From positions 248,001 to 312,000 of the forward strand of contig CAVVYM010000010.1 of assembly GCA_963752505.1 (NCBI GenBank): 64,000 nucleotides of DNA, read 5' to 3'. Position numbers and translations under genes: made by a program. The stretch comes from JACJWR01 sp963752505. Lineage in GTDB: Bacteria; Actinomycetota; Actinomycetes; S36-B12; UBA10799. The notes beneath the pieces were generated by a model. That model saw only the letters and a program-made list of their open reading frames with translations, did not search any database and had not been told where the DNA came from. Numbering within the stretch: the stretch's first letter is position 1; the number at the start of each line of letters is the position of its first letter. Shown here one piece after another: positions 53,803 to 63,524 of this stretch.

Positions 53803-53867
53803 CGACACGGACCCTTCCCCTGCACCTGCGTCGTCGCCGAGCGGCGACCATTCAGCCGATTGCGGGC

Positions 53868-53873
53868 AGCATA
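53868..53873 (-). promoter_or_regulatory. Candidate -10 element of the SNF2 gene
   Basis: TATGCT on the minus strand would start a leader of about 58 nt before the ATG at 53802, which carries a Shine-Dalgarno. Confidence 0.3.
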
Positions 53874-53969
53874 CCGAGGCGCGGGTACGCCGCGTGTCAA
53901 TCGCTGCCGGGGGAGGTCGGTCGCCAGGGTAGTTCCGTGCGGGACTGGCCGCGGGCCGAATCAAGCGCC

Positions 53970-53975
53970 TAGGTT
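53970..53975 (+). promoter_or_regulatory. -10 element, leaderless start of SMP-30-like gene
   Basis: TAGGTT, 6 nt before the ATG at 53982. Confidence 0.5.
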
Positions 53976-53981
53976 GATCTG

Positions 53982-54875
53982 ATGACTGACGTTGACGCTT
54001 CCGTTGTGCTGCACGTGCGGGCCGAGCATTCCGAGGGTCCGGTGTGGGATGCCGAATCGGGTTGCCTGTGGTGGGTAGACATCACCGGATGCCGATTGCA
54101 TAGGTTCGAGGTGGCGTCGAATCGGGACTGCTCATGGGGGATGCCAGGCCAACCCGGGGGAGTCCTGCTCACCGACGATGGTCAGGTGCTTGTGGGCCTG
54201 CCCGACGGACTGGCCGTGCTCAATGAGCACACCGGGCAGACCGACCTGGTGACGCCGATCGAGTCGGATCGGCCCCGGAATCGCGCCAACGACATGGCGG
54301 CTGACGCCGCGGGCCGAGTGTGGGTCGGGACTATGGCCTACGACCGCAGCCCCGACGCCGGCACCCTCTACTGCGTCGACGGCGGGATAGTGCGGCCGGC
54401 GGTCACCGGTTTGACGATCTCAAACGGGCCCGCGATCGACGAGGTGGCTGGGCGTCTCTACGTCGCCGACACGGTACGAATGATCGTGTACGTGTGTGAT
54501 TTCGATGGCGCTGACGGATCGCTGCGCGACCGGCGACCGTTCCTCGATTTCAGCGAGGTGGGGACGTGGCCCGACGGTATGACGGTCGATGCCGAAGGCT
54601 TCCTCTGGGTCGCGCTGGGGCGAAGCGGTGCGGTGCATCGGTACTCACCGGCAGCATCCCTTGATGCCGTCGTGCCGTTGCCGGTGAGTAACCCGACCTC
54701 GGTTGCCTTCGGCGGCGCGGACCTCGACGAACTGTTCATCACCACCTCTTGGTACGACCTCACCCCGGAGCAGCGGATTGAGCAGCCGTTGGCCGGGGCC
54801 ATCTTCGGTTGCCGTCCGGGGGTACGCGGCATGCCCGCGCCTCGAGCCACGGAGCTAGGCGTGACGCCGGTCTGA
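53982..54875 (+). CDS. SMP-30/gluconolactonase/LRE family protein
   Basis: 297-aa six-bladed beta-propeller hydrolase. The metal-binding Glu is in EHSEGPVWDAES (residues 15-26), Asn in RPRNRANDMAADAAG and ISNGPAIDE, and Asp in WPDGMTVDAEG, the regular SMP-30 pattern. It would open a sugar lactone (gluconolactone-type). Single gene with a leaderless promoter; no sugar pathway adjoins. Confidence 0.87.
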   Translation: MTDVDASVVLHVRAEHSEGPVWDAESGCLWWVDITGCRLHRFEVASNRDCSWGMPGQPGGVLLTDDGQVLVGLPDGLAVLNEHTGQTDLVTPIESDRPRNRANDMAADAAGRVWVGTMAYDRSPDAGTLYCVDGGIVRPAVTGLTISNGPAIDEVAGRLYVADTVRMIVYVCDFDGADGSLRDRRPFLDFSEVGTWPDGMTVDAEGFLWVALGRSGAVHRYSPAASLDAVVPLPVSNPTSVAFGGADLDELFITTSWYDLTPEQRIEQPLAGAIFGCRPGVRGMPAPRATELGVTPV

Positions 54876-54952
54876 CGATTCGCCGGCGCCGATGCGTCAG
54901 CTTGCGCCGGTAACTCCGCGCACAAGAGCGAGCGCACGCCCTACGCGCAGCC

Positions 54953-56284
54953 TTAGGCCCCCTCCTCTTCCCAATCATCGCCGTCGGAGAGGTCGGGGCG
55001 GTGAGTCTCGCCGCCCTGAGAGCGGCTCTTGTAGCCCCGCGACTTGCGGGTGCGATCGGAGCTGAGCCGCTTCGACGCGTAGGCGATGTCAGGGCCCTCG
55101 TCGTAGTCGAGGGTCCCCTCGGTGGTCTTCAGCCAGTTGATTTCCTCGGCGAGTTCCTCGCCCAACTCGTCCAGCTCGGCATTGCTCAGCATGTTGGCCG
55201 CCGAGGCCAGGCGGCTCTGCGCCGTCTCCACGTCACCGGCTCGCAAGGCGTCCTCCACCGAACGCTTGGCCTTTTGGGCGGCAAGGAACAGTTTCTCGCG
55301 GGTGACATCAGGAGAAGGAACCCGTCCTCGTGCGATGTCGAGAGGCACAACGTTGACCGTCACCGGCATGATCGCCGAGTGTTGTTCCAAGGTTGCTACC
55401 TCCACGTGCGTGACCGTGAGCGTGGCCACCTGGCACAGTCCCAAGGCCGCCATGGCCGGGACGTCGATGGTGAGGGTGATGCGACGCTGCTCACCGGCAT
55501 AGAAATCGCCGAGCTCGACCAGGATGCCGTTTTCAACCGGGTTGGCCACCACGTCGTTGAGAATCGTGACCGCGCTGACGTCACCGCTCGGGGCGACCAG
55601 CAGGCTGGCCGCCTGCGCAGTCTTGGACAGCAGACCGTCGATCTCAGCGGCAACTGCGGCTGCTGCGTCGTCGGGGTTCTGGGCGAAGGAGTGGTTTCCG
55701 GTGCCGCCGGTTGCCACGTCAGCGAGGATCGCCTCGTCGTACCCGAGTCCGATTCCGATGGTTGAGGTCGACACTCCCTGGGTCGCGGCCTTGGAGGCGA
55801 TACCGCGCAGACGTTGAGGGTCTGTGACACCGGCGTTCGCGTGACCGTCGGAGAGCAGCACGACGGTGGCGCCTGCCGCGGTTGCGACACGACGGGCCTC
55901 CTGCAGACCGCGAAGGTAGCCCGACGACAGGTCCGTGGCGCCGCCGGTGTCAATACCCGAGATGGCTGCGCGGACGCGGTCGCGACCGAGGTCGCCGAGT
56001 CGGCCGGCAGGTACAACCACGGTTGCCTCATGGTCGAAGGTCACCAGCCCGAAGTTGTCGCGGTCGTCGAGTCGACTGACGAGGTCAATCAAGGCGCGCT
56101 TGGCGGCGGTCAGACGACCGTCGTACATCGAACCCGAGCGATCGAGGACCACGATTGCAGTGTGCGCCGGTCGAGGAGTCGAAGAGGTCGGCGCGGGGGG
56201 CGCCTCCAAGTCCAGCATGACGGTGACGGAGTCGGTCGTCTCGACGGCGACCAGGTCGATATCGAGATGAGCATTGAGTTTCAT
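54953..56284 (-). CDS. VWA domain protein (inter-alpha-trypsin inhibitor heavy chain-like)
   Basis: 443-aa cytoplasmic protein. The VWA domain (about residues 40-205) has an intact MIDAS: DRSGSM, then the Thr in GGATDLSSGY and Asp in LLSDGHANAGVTD. A beta-sandwich domain and a helical charged C-terminus follow (LKTTEGTLDYDEGPDIAYASKRLSSDRTRKSRG), ending in acidic residues. No signal peptide. ATG at 56284 has a G-rich Shine-Dalgarno-like run. Function unknown; MIDAS suggests metal-dependent protein binding. Confidence 0.82.
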   Translation of the reverse strand: MKLNAHLDIDLVAVETTDSVTVMLDLEAPPAPTSSTPRPAHTAIVVLDRSGSMYDGRLTAAKRALIDLVSRLDDRDNFGLVTFDHEATVVVPAGRLGDLGRDRVRAAISGIDTGGATDLSSGYLRGLQEARRVATAAGATVVLLSDGHANAGVTDPQRLRGIASKAATQGVSTSTIGIGLGYDEAILADVATGGTGNHSFAQNPDDAAAAVAAEIDGLLSKTAQAASLLVAPSGDVSAVTILNDVVANPVENGILVELGDFYAGEQRRITLTIDVPAMAALGLCQVATLTVTHVEVATLEQHSAIMPVTVNVVPLDIARGRVPSPDVTREKLFLAAQKAKRSVEDALRAGDVETAQSRLASAANMLSNAELDELGEELAEEINWLKTTEGTLDYDEGPDIAYASKRLSSDRTRKSRGYKSRSQGGETHRPDLSDGDDWEEEGA

Positions 56285-56680
56285 GGTGCCCCCCTGGGGT
56301 ACTTGTGAACGGTGCCTGCGCTGGGTCGCGCCGCTGCGGGACGCCGGTGCTGCCCCCACGCGAACGAGTATCTCTGGGGGGTCCGACAATCGGTCTGGAT
56401 GCGCGCGGCCGTCCGATGCGCGGCGAATTGGGTGCCATTCCGAGTGGTGGGAATCGGATCTGGCGTCAAGCGCGCCTTTCCAAGTAGTTATGGGGCCTGA
56501 TACGACCTCGAAAGGTGCACAAGCGATTGCAGGTCGCGTCGGATCGTGCGGCACCCACGCCCAAAGGGGCACGACAACTTGCATCTCACTTGGAGAGGAG
56601 GCTCCTGAGCGGCCGCACGTTGCTCCCGCGTGAGCGGTGAGTGGTGAGCGGCCCGGCAACGGCCCCACTCGCGAGTGAAC
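56285..56680. other. Intergenic region between divergent VWA and tspO genes
   Basis: About 400 nt. Apart from a short AGGAGGCTCCT palindrome near 56596-56606 and the G-rich run next to the VWA start, I see no gene, RNA or repeat. Confidence 0.4.
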
Positions 56681-56683
56681 GGG

Positions 56684-56690
56684 TAACAAT
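56684..56690 (+). promoter_or_regulatory. -10 element of tspO
   Basis: TAACAAT, 6 nt before the ATG at 56697. GGAGG lies between them but only 2 nt from the ATG, too near for a normal Shine-Dalgarno, so leaderless initiation is favoured. Confidence 0.45.
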
Positions 56691-56696
56691 GGAGGC

Positions 56697-57167
56697 ATGG
56701 AACTCTCGCGCCTGCTCGCAGCTGTGGCGGCGGTGGTGCTCGTTCTGGGGTACGCCATCGGCGCCGGCGTGTGGGTGTCCAGCGGGCAGGTCTTCTACGA
56801 GGGCCTCAGTCGTCCGCCGTGGCAGCCGCCGGACGTGGTTTTTGGTCTCATCTGGCCCTACAACTTCGTGGTGCTCGCGGTGGCCGGGGTTGTGGTGGCT
56901 ATGTCGGGCAAAGGTTCCGCGGCGGTGTGGTGGCTGGTGCTGACAGGTCTGAGTGTCGTCGCGGCGCTGAGTTGGGCGTGGCTGTTCTACGTCGGCCAGG
57001 CGCTCTGGCCCGCCGCGGTGGGCCTGGTGATAGCCACGCTCCTGACAATCCCGGTGGTAGTCATTACCTGGCACACGTCATGGGTGCCAGGTGCGCTGCT
57101 GGTTCCCTACCTGCTGTGGTTGGGCACCGCGAGTTCGTTGGCGATCGGGTACGCGGCGCTCAACTGA
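56697..57167 (+). CDS. tspO: TspO/MBR family membrane protein
   Basis: 156-aa five-helix tryptophan-rich membrane protein. The loop YEGLSRPPWQPPDVVFGLIWPYNF is the TspO signature, and ALSWAWLFYVGQALWPAAV and YLLWLGTASSLAIGYAALN are the fourth and fifth helices. TspO binds porphyrins and is involved in stress responses. Single gene. Confidence 0.9.
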   Translation: MELSRLLAAVAAVVLVLGYAIGAGVWVSSGQVFYEGLSRPPWQPPDVVFGLIWPYNFVVLAVAGVVVAMSGKGSAAVWWLVLTGLSVVAALSWAWLFYVGQALWPAAVGLVIATLLTIPVVVITWHTSWVPGALLVPYLLWLGTASSLAIGYAALN

Positions 57168-57215
57168 CTGTCGTTACAGGTACCGGGCCCGAGGCAACCA
57201 TGCGTGGCGGCGGAC

Positions 57216-58253
57216 TCAGCTCTCGGGCAGTGGTCGCGCGGGGATTGGCGCCGGGGCGGGTCGGCCAGCCAAGGCCGCAGCCACCCGGTCAGCGTGCTGG
57301 TGGCTGTTCTCGATGAACACCTCGAATTTGTCCTGGGTGCCCGCGCTGGCGGTGCCGACGACGTAGATGCCGGCCCGGTTCGTGGCCATGGTCAGAGGGT
57401 CATGCGCCGGGGCCCCTCGAGCCCCCTCCAACTCCACTCCGGCGAGGTCGAAGATGCCCCGATCGGCGGTGAACCCGATCTGCAGCAATACGTCGTCAAC
57501 CTCCCTTGTCTGCGTCGCACCGGAACCCGGCGCCCGCAGCACGACCTCGCCGGGTTCGATCCGAACCACCTCCCGGGGCATCAAGCGGGTGATCTCGCCC
57601 TCGTCTAGCAACGACTCCACCTCGGGTCGAATCCAGTGTTTGACCCTTGGATGCAACGACTCCTCGCGGTGGGCGAGTAACACCCTGGCTCCGACGCGGT
57701 ACAGGCGCAGGGCGGATTCCGCAGCGCTGTTGCGTCCACCCACGACGAGGACCCGACGGTCGAAGAACCGGTGAGGGTCGCCCAGCGCCCGGTGCACACC
57801 AGGCAGGTCCTCGCCGGGGACTCCAAGTCGCCGGGGCTCGGCGGTGCCCCCGGTTGCCAGCACAATCACGTCGGCGCCGATGGTGGAGTCGCGGCCCCAG
57901 CCATCGCGCACCGAGACGGTGAAGTCTCCGGCTTCGCCGGTGATCCCAACCACCTGGGTGAAGGTATCCACGGACAGTTCGTGGTCGGCCACGAAGGCGC
58001 GCAGATAGGCGAGGTATTCCTCGCCGGTGGTCTTCTCCTGGGTGGTGGATGGCACCGGCAACCCGCGCAGGGCAAGTCGTTCCGGTGAGGTGAAGAACCG
58101 GGTGTGCGGAGGGAACTGGCGTGCGATGGTCTCGCCGATGGCTCCGGCATCGACGACTAGGACCTGATGGCCTTCGCCGGTCAGGACTGCTGCGGTCTCA
58201 AGGCCGATCGGTCCGGCGCCCACAATGAGCACCTCAACATGTTGCCTCTTCAC
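57216..58253 (-). CDS. YpdA-like FAD/NAD(P)-dependent disulfide oxidoreductase
   Basis: 345-aa flavoprotein. FAD-binding GAGPIGLETAAVL (residues 12-24), NAD(P)-binding VVGGRNSAAESALRL (about 172-186) and the C-terminal GIYVVGTAS flavin motif. No CxxC pair, and the pattern FFTSPERLALRGLPVP is that of YpdA, the bacillithiol disulfide reductase of Firmicutes. Actinobacteria generally use mycothiol, so the disulfide substrate here is an open question. Start GTG at 58253. Confidence 0.78.
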   Translation of the reverse strand: MKRQHVEVLIVGAGPIGLETAAVLTGEGHQVLVVDAGAIGETIARQFPPHTRFFTSPERLALRGLPVPSTTQEKTTGEEYLAYLRAFVADHELSVDTFTQVVGITGEAGDFTVSVRDGWGRDSTIGADVIVLATGGTAEPRRLGVPGEDLPGVHRALGDPHRFFDRRVLVVGGRNSAAESALRLYRVGARVLLAHREESLHPRVKHWIRPEVESLLDEGEITRLMPREVVRIEPGEVVLRAPGSGATQTREVDDVLLQIGFTADRGIFDLAGVELEGARGAPAHDPLTMATNRAGIYVVGTASAGTQDKFEVFIENSHQHADRVAAALAGRPAPAPIPARPLPES

Positions 58254-58386
58254 GGTTCCCCATCTTTGCGTTGCCGATCAGCTGCGCATGCCTGCCCTCG
58301 AGGTGAGGCGCGGGTTGTGGTGCGCCAAGCGTAGTCGGCATCACATGGGTGCGCAGCGGCCCGCTGCGGGCGTCGGGGCCTGCGGG

Positions 58387-58392
58387 TACGGT
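58387..58392 (+). promoter_or_regulatory. -10 element, leaderless start of GNAT gene
   Basis: TACGGT, 6 nt before the ATG at 58399. Confidence 0.5.
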
Positions 58393-58398
58393 CATGTT

Positions 58399-58947
58399 AT
58401 GCCCATCATCGCTGAAGCTGCCGACGTTCCCGTGCGGGAAGCGACGGCGAATGACATCCCCGAATTGCTCGACATGATCTACGAGTTGGCCCGCAATGAG
58501 GGGTACCTCGACAAGGTGCGCACCACGGAGGAGCAACTGACCAAACTGCTATTCCCCGAGGCTTTGGGGAGGCGGGCGAACACTCCGTCCGGACTGCCCG
58601 CTGCCTACTGCCTCGTCGTGGATTCCGAGGATGGATCGGGGCTGTGGGGGATGGCCTTGTGGTTCCTCACGGTGTCGACGTGGGAGGGCCGTTACGGAAT
58701 CCACCTGGAGGACCTCTACGTTCGTTCCGAGGCCCGTGGCAAGGGGGTGGGCAAGGCGCTGGTGATGACGCTGGCGGCGTTGTGCGAGGAACACGGCTAT
58801 CCGCGGCTGGAGTGGGCAGTGCAGGACTCCAACGAGCACGCACGCGCCTTCTACCGCAGCCTGCGTGCGGACGAGTTGGAGGAGTGGCTCACCAATCGCC
58901 TCTCTGGCCAGCAGTTGCAGGCCTTGGCCGAAGAGGTCGACCTCTAG
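58399..58947 (+). CDS. GNAT family N-acetyltransferase
   Basis: 182-aa acetyltransferase. Acetyl-CoA-binding loop VRSEARGKGVGKALVMTLA (motif A), HLEDLYV strand before it, and WAVQDSNEHARAFYRSLRA (motif B). It resembles diamine acetyltransferase-like GNATs (EGYLDKVRTTEEQL, then WGMALWFLTVSTWEGRYGIHLEDLYV). A small-amine substrate is a fair guess. Confidence 0.88.
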   Translation: MPIIAEAADVPVREATANDIPELLDMIYELARNEGYLDKVRTTEEQLTKLLFPEALGRRANTPSGLPAAYCLVVDSEDGSGLWGMALWFLTVSTWEGRYGIHLEDLYVRSEARGKGVGKALVMTLAALCEEHGYPRLEWAVQDSNEHARAFYRSLRADELEEWLTNRLSGQQLQALAEEVDL

Positions 58948-59256
58948 GTGGCAGGGCTCGACCGCAGGTCCGTTCGCTGACTCGGCGACGAGGCGCCAGC
59001 TGCCTCTGCGTCGAGGCGCCGGTTCGCTCAGGTTGTTGATCCCGGCGTCGCTAGGCGTCGGTTCGCGACGCGCAACAGACCAGGTGACGTCGCCTGGTCG
59101 GCGATCCGGCCGTCGCTCCGCGTCGGCCGCCAAGCCGAGCGTCCCGAGGCAGACGCGGGGCTTACGTCGTGCCCCGACCACGAAGAGCGCCCAGATCAGC
59201 CGCAACGGAGTGCGAGGCGAACGTGCGCCTCGAGACCGTCGGACGCCGGGCCTGAG
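58948..59256. other. Hairpin-rich gap after the GNAT gene
   Basis: About 310 nt without a gene. It holds GCGTCGC/GCGACGC arms (59045-59051 and 59065-59071) and a 22-bp near-perfect palindrome at 59078-59099 (GACCAGG, central GACGTC, CCTGGTC). The protease promoter lies just after it. Could be terminators or an operator. Confidence 0.5.
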
Positions 59257-59262
59257 TACGGT
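59257..59262 (+). promoter_or_regulatory. -10 element, leaderless start of S53 protease
   Basis: TACGGT, 7 nt before the ATG at 59270. Confidence 0.5.
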
Positions 59263-59269
59263 GCTTGGC

Positions 59270-62200
59270 ATGGTGCTTGCGCGTGGGAAGTCTGCCCGGT
59301 CGATTGCAATTGCCGCCGCCGCGGCGACCGCGATTGGTGTCATGGTGCCTAGCTGGGCACACGCCGTGGCGTCGACCGGGTCGGGGCCGAGACCGGGCGC
59401 CTCCGTCGCCGCCGCTCAGGCTGTGGCGCAGCAGTCTCAGGCCGTCGACTGGGGCGACCTTTCCCCTGGAGGACCCCGCGTCGCGGACGCTCCCACCGAC
59501 GTGGAGCTCACCATCTATTTCGGATTCGCCGACAAGGGCGTAGAGGACTTCGCCAGGAGCGTGTCGTCGCCGGATTCGGTGTCCTACGGCAAGTACCTGT
59601 CATTGACCGACTCCGTGGACGCCTTCGGCGCGGACTCGCAAGAGGAGGCTGCGGTCACAACCGCGCTGGCAGCGGTCGGCGCCACCCAGAACATGGGCGC
59701 CACCCGGACGTTCACCAGGTCCACCATGACGATCGGCCAGGCCGAGAAACTCTTCGGCGTCACGATAGGCATCTACGACGCAACGGGAGGGGGCCAGGAG
59801 ATCGCCCCAGACTCGCAGCCCACCCTTCCCGCAAACCTCGACGGCGTTATCGCCGACGTGTTCGGTCTGGTGCAGAGCTGGTCGAGTGGCGACAGCAGTC
59901 AGCCTTTCGGAGGCCCCTCGTGGGGCGGCCGATCGCCCCGCAGGCGGATCCTGAGCCGCCAACTCCGGCGTCCCTAGCGACGCCGTCGCGCACCGGCACT
60001 CCGCAAGGCTGCACGGAAGGTCTGGCTTCTGGGGGCCTGATGCCCAACCAACTCGCGACGGCCTACGGCTACGACGTGTTGCACGACGCCGGCCTGCAGG
60101 GTCAGGGCCAGCGCCTGGCGGTGATCCAGATCGACGCGAACGTCGTCGAGGATGACCTGGACACCTTCGCTGCCTGTTTCGGATTCGACGACCGCACGGC
60201 GCTGCGGCAGGTGAACGTCGGCGGGGCCGCTCAGCCAGGGTCGAACGTCACCGAGGCCACGCTTGACGTCCAGGTGATCACCCAGGTCGCGCCCAAGTTG
60301 GAGGCGTTTGATCTTTACTCCTACAACGGGCTCGGCGAGTTCTGGCCAGTCGAGGCATTGGCCATGCCGCTGGATCCAACAGTGTTCGGCGCCGAACCGC
60401 CCGACGTGGTGTCGGTTAGCTACGTCGAGTGCGAGAGCTACTTGGTGGGTAGCACTCCGATGATCAGCATGAGCGAGCAGATCATGGCGATGGCGGCCAC
60501 GATCGGCACGTCGTATTTCGCTGCTTCCGGCGACTACGGATCGTCGGGTTGCATGGCGGTGGATGCCTCAGACGTAGATGCCGTCGTCTCGTACCCGGCG
60601 TCGTCGTCGTGGATGGGCGCAGTTGGAGGCACCGGTGTCACGCTCGCTGAGGGTCCGGACAGCCCGCGTCTTCCCGGACCGGACAACACGATCTTCCAGC
60701 CGGACGCGGCGGGCCCGCGCTTCGAATCGACCTGGAACGACACCCTCTTCACGGGAGCCTCCTTCGCTCGTAGTCGGCGGTGGGGGCGGCACCAGCGTTC
60801 TATTTGACCGTCCGTGGTGGCAGGAGTCGGTGTCGGCATCGACCGAGGCCGCCCGTCTGGTCCCGGATGTCGCGCTCTTCGCGGACTGGCCGGGTTGGCC
60901 CATCTACTGCGGGAGTCCCGAATGTGGCGGGCAGGGCTGGCATGCCTGTCCGCGGCACCAGCGCGGCCACACCATTGGTGGCCGGAATCGCCGCCCTGGT
61001 CAACCAGGCGATCGAGTCGGAGGCAGCCACGTCACCGCGACCCCAGCTGGGCTTCACCAACCCGCTGATCTACGACATCGCGGCCCGTCAGGCCAAGCCC
61101 AGCCAGTACATCCTCCCGCAGGCGCTGCGTGATGTGACGACTGCCAACAACGACATCAGCAACGTCGGCTGCTGCGATGCGGGCGTCGGCTACGACCTTG
61201 CGACCGGCTGGGGCTCGGTCTACGCCGCCGACCTGCTCGATGCGGCGACCGCGACGGGCACCGCACCGACGATCACCGACGTGCAGCCGGGCTACGGCGG
61301 CGCCCAACTGACGGTCGAATGCACCGCAGGACGCCGGGGACTACCCGACGACCGGGTACGAATACACCACCGACAAGGGCCAGACCTGGACTGCGGCCGA
61401 GGTGGCCGGCGACCCTTCCGGCCCCACGGTGACCCTGTCCGTTTCCGGTCTGCCCGGCGGTGAGGAGGTGCCGGTGTGGGTGCGTGCCGTCAACGCGAGC
61501 GGCGCCGGCCTCGCCTCGGACTCGGCGCTGGTGAAGGCGCAGGGAGCGATGTACGTCCCGCTTGCGCAATCGCAGCGGGCCTACGACTCCCGCAACGCAG
61601 GCGGCCCGCTGCAGTCCGGCGTGCCCGTCGTGGTGGACGTGCAGGCACCCGCGGGCGCCGTCGCCGTGGCCTACAGCGCCACGGTGGTGAACCCCACGAC
61701 GCGCGGGCACGCGGTCGTGGCGCCGGCCGGTGATAGCCGCGATCACCGGTACGTCGTCGCTCAACTGGTTCGGACCGAACCAGACCATCGCCAACGGCTA
61801 CGTCACGAAACTGGGTGCGGACGGCAAGGTGCAGGTCATGATCGTCGGCGGGACGGCCAACATGGTGCTCGACGTCCTCGGGTTCTATGTTCCGATGACA
61901 GATGCTGGCGCAGAGGGCACCTGGCTGGTTGCCGAGGAGCCGGAGCGCGCTTACGACTCGAGATTGCCCGGCGCCGGCGGCGCGCTTACCGGCGGGCAGT
62001 CCCGGACTGTGGACCTGTCTGCGTTGGTGCCCGCGGGTGCCACGGCTGTGCAGTACACGCTGACCGTTGCTGACACCGCGGGCGCCGCGCACCTCTCAGT
62101 GGGCAAGCCGAACGAGCCGAAGCCGCCGACGTCGGTGATCAACTGGTTCACCAACGGGCAGCGGATGGCAAACTCCACGGTGGCGACCGTGGGCGCCGAT

Positions 62201-62668
62201 CGCTCCCTGGAGGTGTTCTCCGGCGGCGGTTCGACGCAGTTCATCGTCGACGTGCTGGGCTACTTCGTGCCGCCGGCCGCTGCGCCGCTGGCCGCGGACC
62301 TCCTCGGCTTCACCGCGGTGGATCCGCAGCGGTTGTACGACTCCCGCGCCGCCGGTGCGGGCGGTCCGATTTCCAACGGCCAGTCGCGGACGACGTCCCT
62401 GGCCGACTTCGGTGCCGTCCCCGCCTCAACTCGCGCGCTCGCGGTCAACCTCACTGAGGTCAACACCGTCGGTGTCGGACACCTCCGGTTGTCTGCCGGT
62501 GCGGTGCCGCCGCCGGTGTCATCGATCAACTGGTACACCGACTCGATGGTGCTGGCCAACGGCACGCTTTCGGCGGTGGCGGCTGCCGAGGTGACGACGT
62601 GGGCCTACTGGGGATCGACTGACTACCTGCTTGACGTGGCCGGCTACTACAGTCCCGCCGGCCGGTAG
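59270..62668 (+). pseudogene. Secreted S53 (sedolisin/kumamolisin) peptidase with C-terminal YDSR repeats, five frame changes
   Basis: Signal peptide ending SWAHA, then a Pro-kumamolisin activation domain (VELTIYFGFADKGVEDFARSV). The catalytic domain has Glu and Asp in TEATLDVQV, the oxyanion Asp in FAASGDYGSSG, Ser in VRGTSAATP and calcium site YDLATGWGS. A fibronectin-like stretch and three repeats follow, each starting YDSR and ending VLDVLGFY/IVDVLGYF/LLDVAGYY. Frame changes near 59930 (base missing), 60770, 60930, 61320 and 61730 (base extra or two missing). Correcting them gives about 1131 residues with no stop. The reading frames are otherwise intact, so sequencing indels are likely; if real, the gene is dead. 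Confidence 0.82.
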
Positions 62669-62735
62669 CCGCCGCCGGAACAGGACAGCAGCGATCCCAC
62701 CCGCAAAGATGACCCAAAGGCGGAAGGTGGTGGCC

Positions 62736-63368
62736 ATGAGGCGGCAGCATTGGGTCATTCTGGGTGTGGTGTCACTAGCTGTGCTGGTCGCCATTGTGGT
62801 CGTGGCGCGCCCCTTCACGAGTGGGGATGACTCGCCCGAATGGCTGTTCGCGCATAACTCCGCGGAGGCTCGCTTTGCTGACGACGGCGGCGAGCTGACG
62901 CTCACATTGGTGGATCCCGACCCGCAGATCCTGGCTTTCACCGACCGACCGGATCGCGTGGCGACAACGCTGCCGCTGGCGGACCTCGTCGGCGGCTGGC
63001 CGCAAATGTTCGGTACCGATGCGCCCAACGCTGCGGTGAGCGACGCCCGTAACAGTGGTGGGTTTCTGCCTCTGACGTTGTCCGGGCCGCGCTGGGCTGG
63101 CGAGGATCTGGTTTTCGACGCCCGACTCCTGGCCAGCGACGAGCAGACCGGGAGCCCGTCCTCAGAACCCCCGATGGTGCCCAGGACGATCGTGGGCGCC
63201 ACCATGCTCATCGACTCCGCAACGGCGAACGATGACAACTACACGATCGACTACTCGCTCGACGGTGACTATGCGAGGTTCAACCTCGGGACGGAAGGTC
63301 AACCCGAATTGGCTGACGCTGGCTGCTACGCCTGGCTGCCGCAAAGTCCGGAGAACTGCGTCCAGTGA
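62736..63368 (+). CDS. Membrane-anchored extracellular hypothetical protein
   Basis: 210-aa protein with an N-terminal anchor (HWVILGVVSLAVLVAIVVVA) and an extracellular domain I do not recognise (SPEWLFAHNSAEARFADDGG, then TLTLVDPDPQILAFTDRPDRVA). Two cysteines close to the C-terminus may pair. GGAAGG lies 8 nt before the ATG at 62736; an in-frame ATG at 62709 is less likely. It follows the protease by 67 nt on the same strand. Confidence 0.72.
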   Translation: MRRQHWVILGVVSLAVLVAIVVVARPFTSGDDSPEWLFAHNSAEARFADDGGELTLTLVDPDPQILAFTDRPDRVATTLPLADLVGGWPQMFGTDAPNAAVSDARNSGGFLPLTLSGPRWAGEDLVFDARLLASDEQTGSPSSEPPMVPRTIVGATMLIDSATANDDNYTIDYSLDGDYARFNLGTEGQPELADAGCYAWLPQSPENCVQ

Positions 63369-63524
63369 GACGTCAACGGTGAGGGCTGAGTCTCCTTTGT
63401 CGATTCGCGGCCACCCGATCGTCGCGGCGGAGTCGGTCCATGACGCCTCGGTGCAAGGCTGCCTCCGTTGCGGCACCAGCACCGGGCGCGCATTCGATCG
63501 CGTTGCGGTGCCAAGATTCGAGGC

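Noticed and set aside
58948..59256. Riboswitch upstream of the S53 protease
   Set aside because: The hairpins lie before the leaderless -10 of the protease, so they are not in its transcript, and no known aptamer core is visible.
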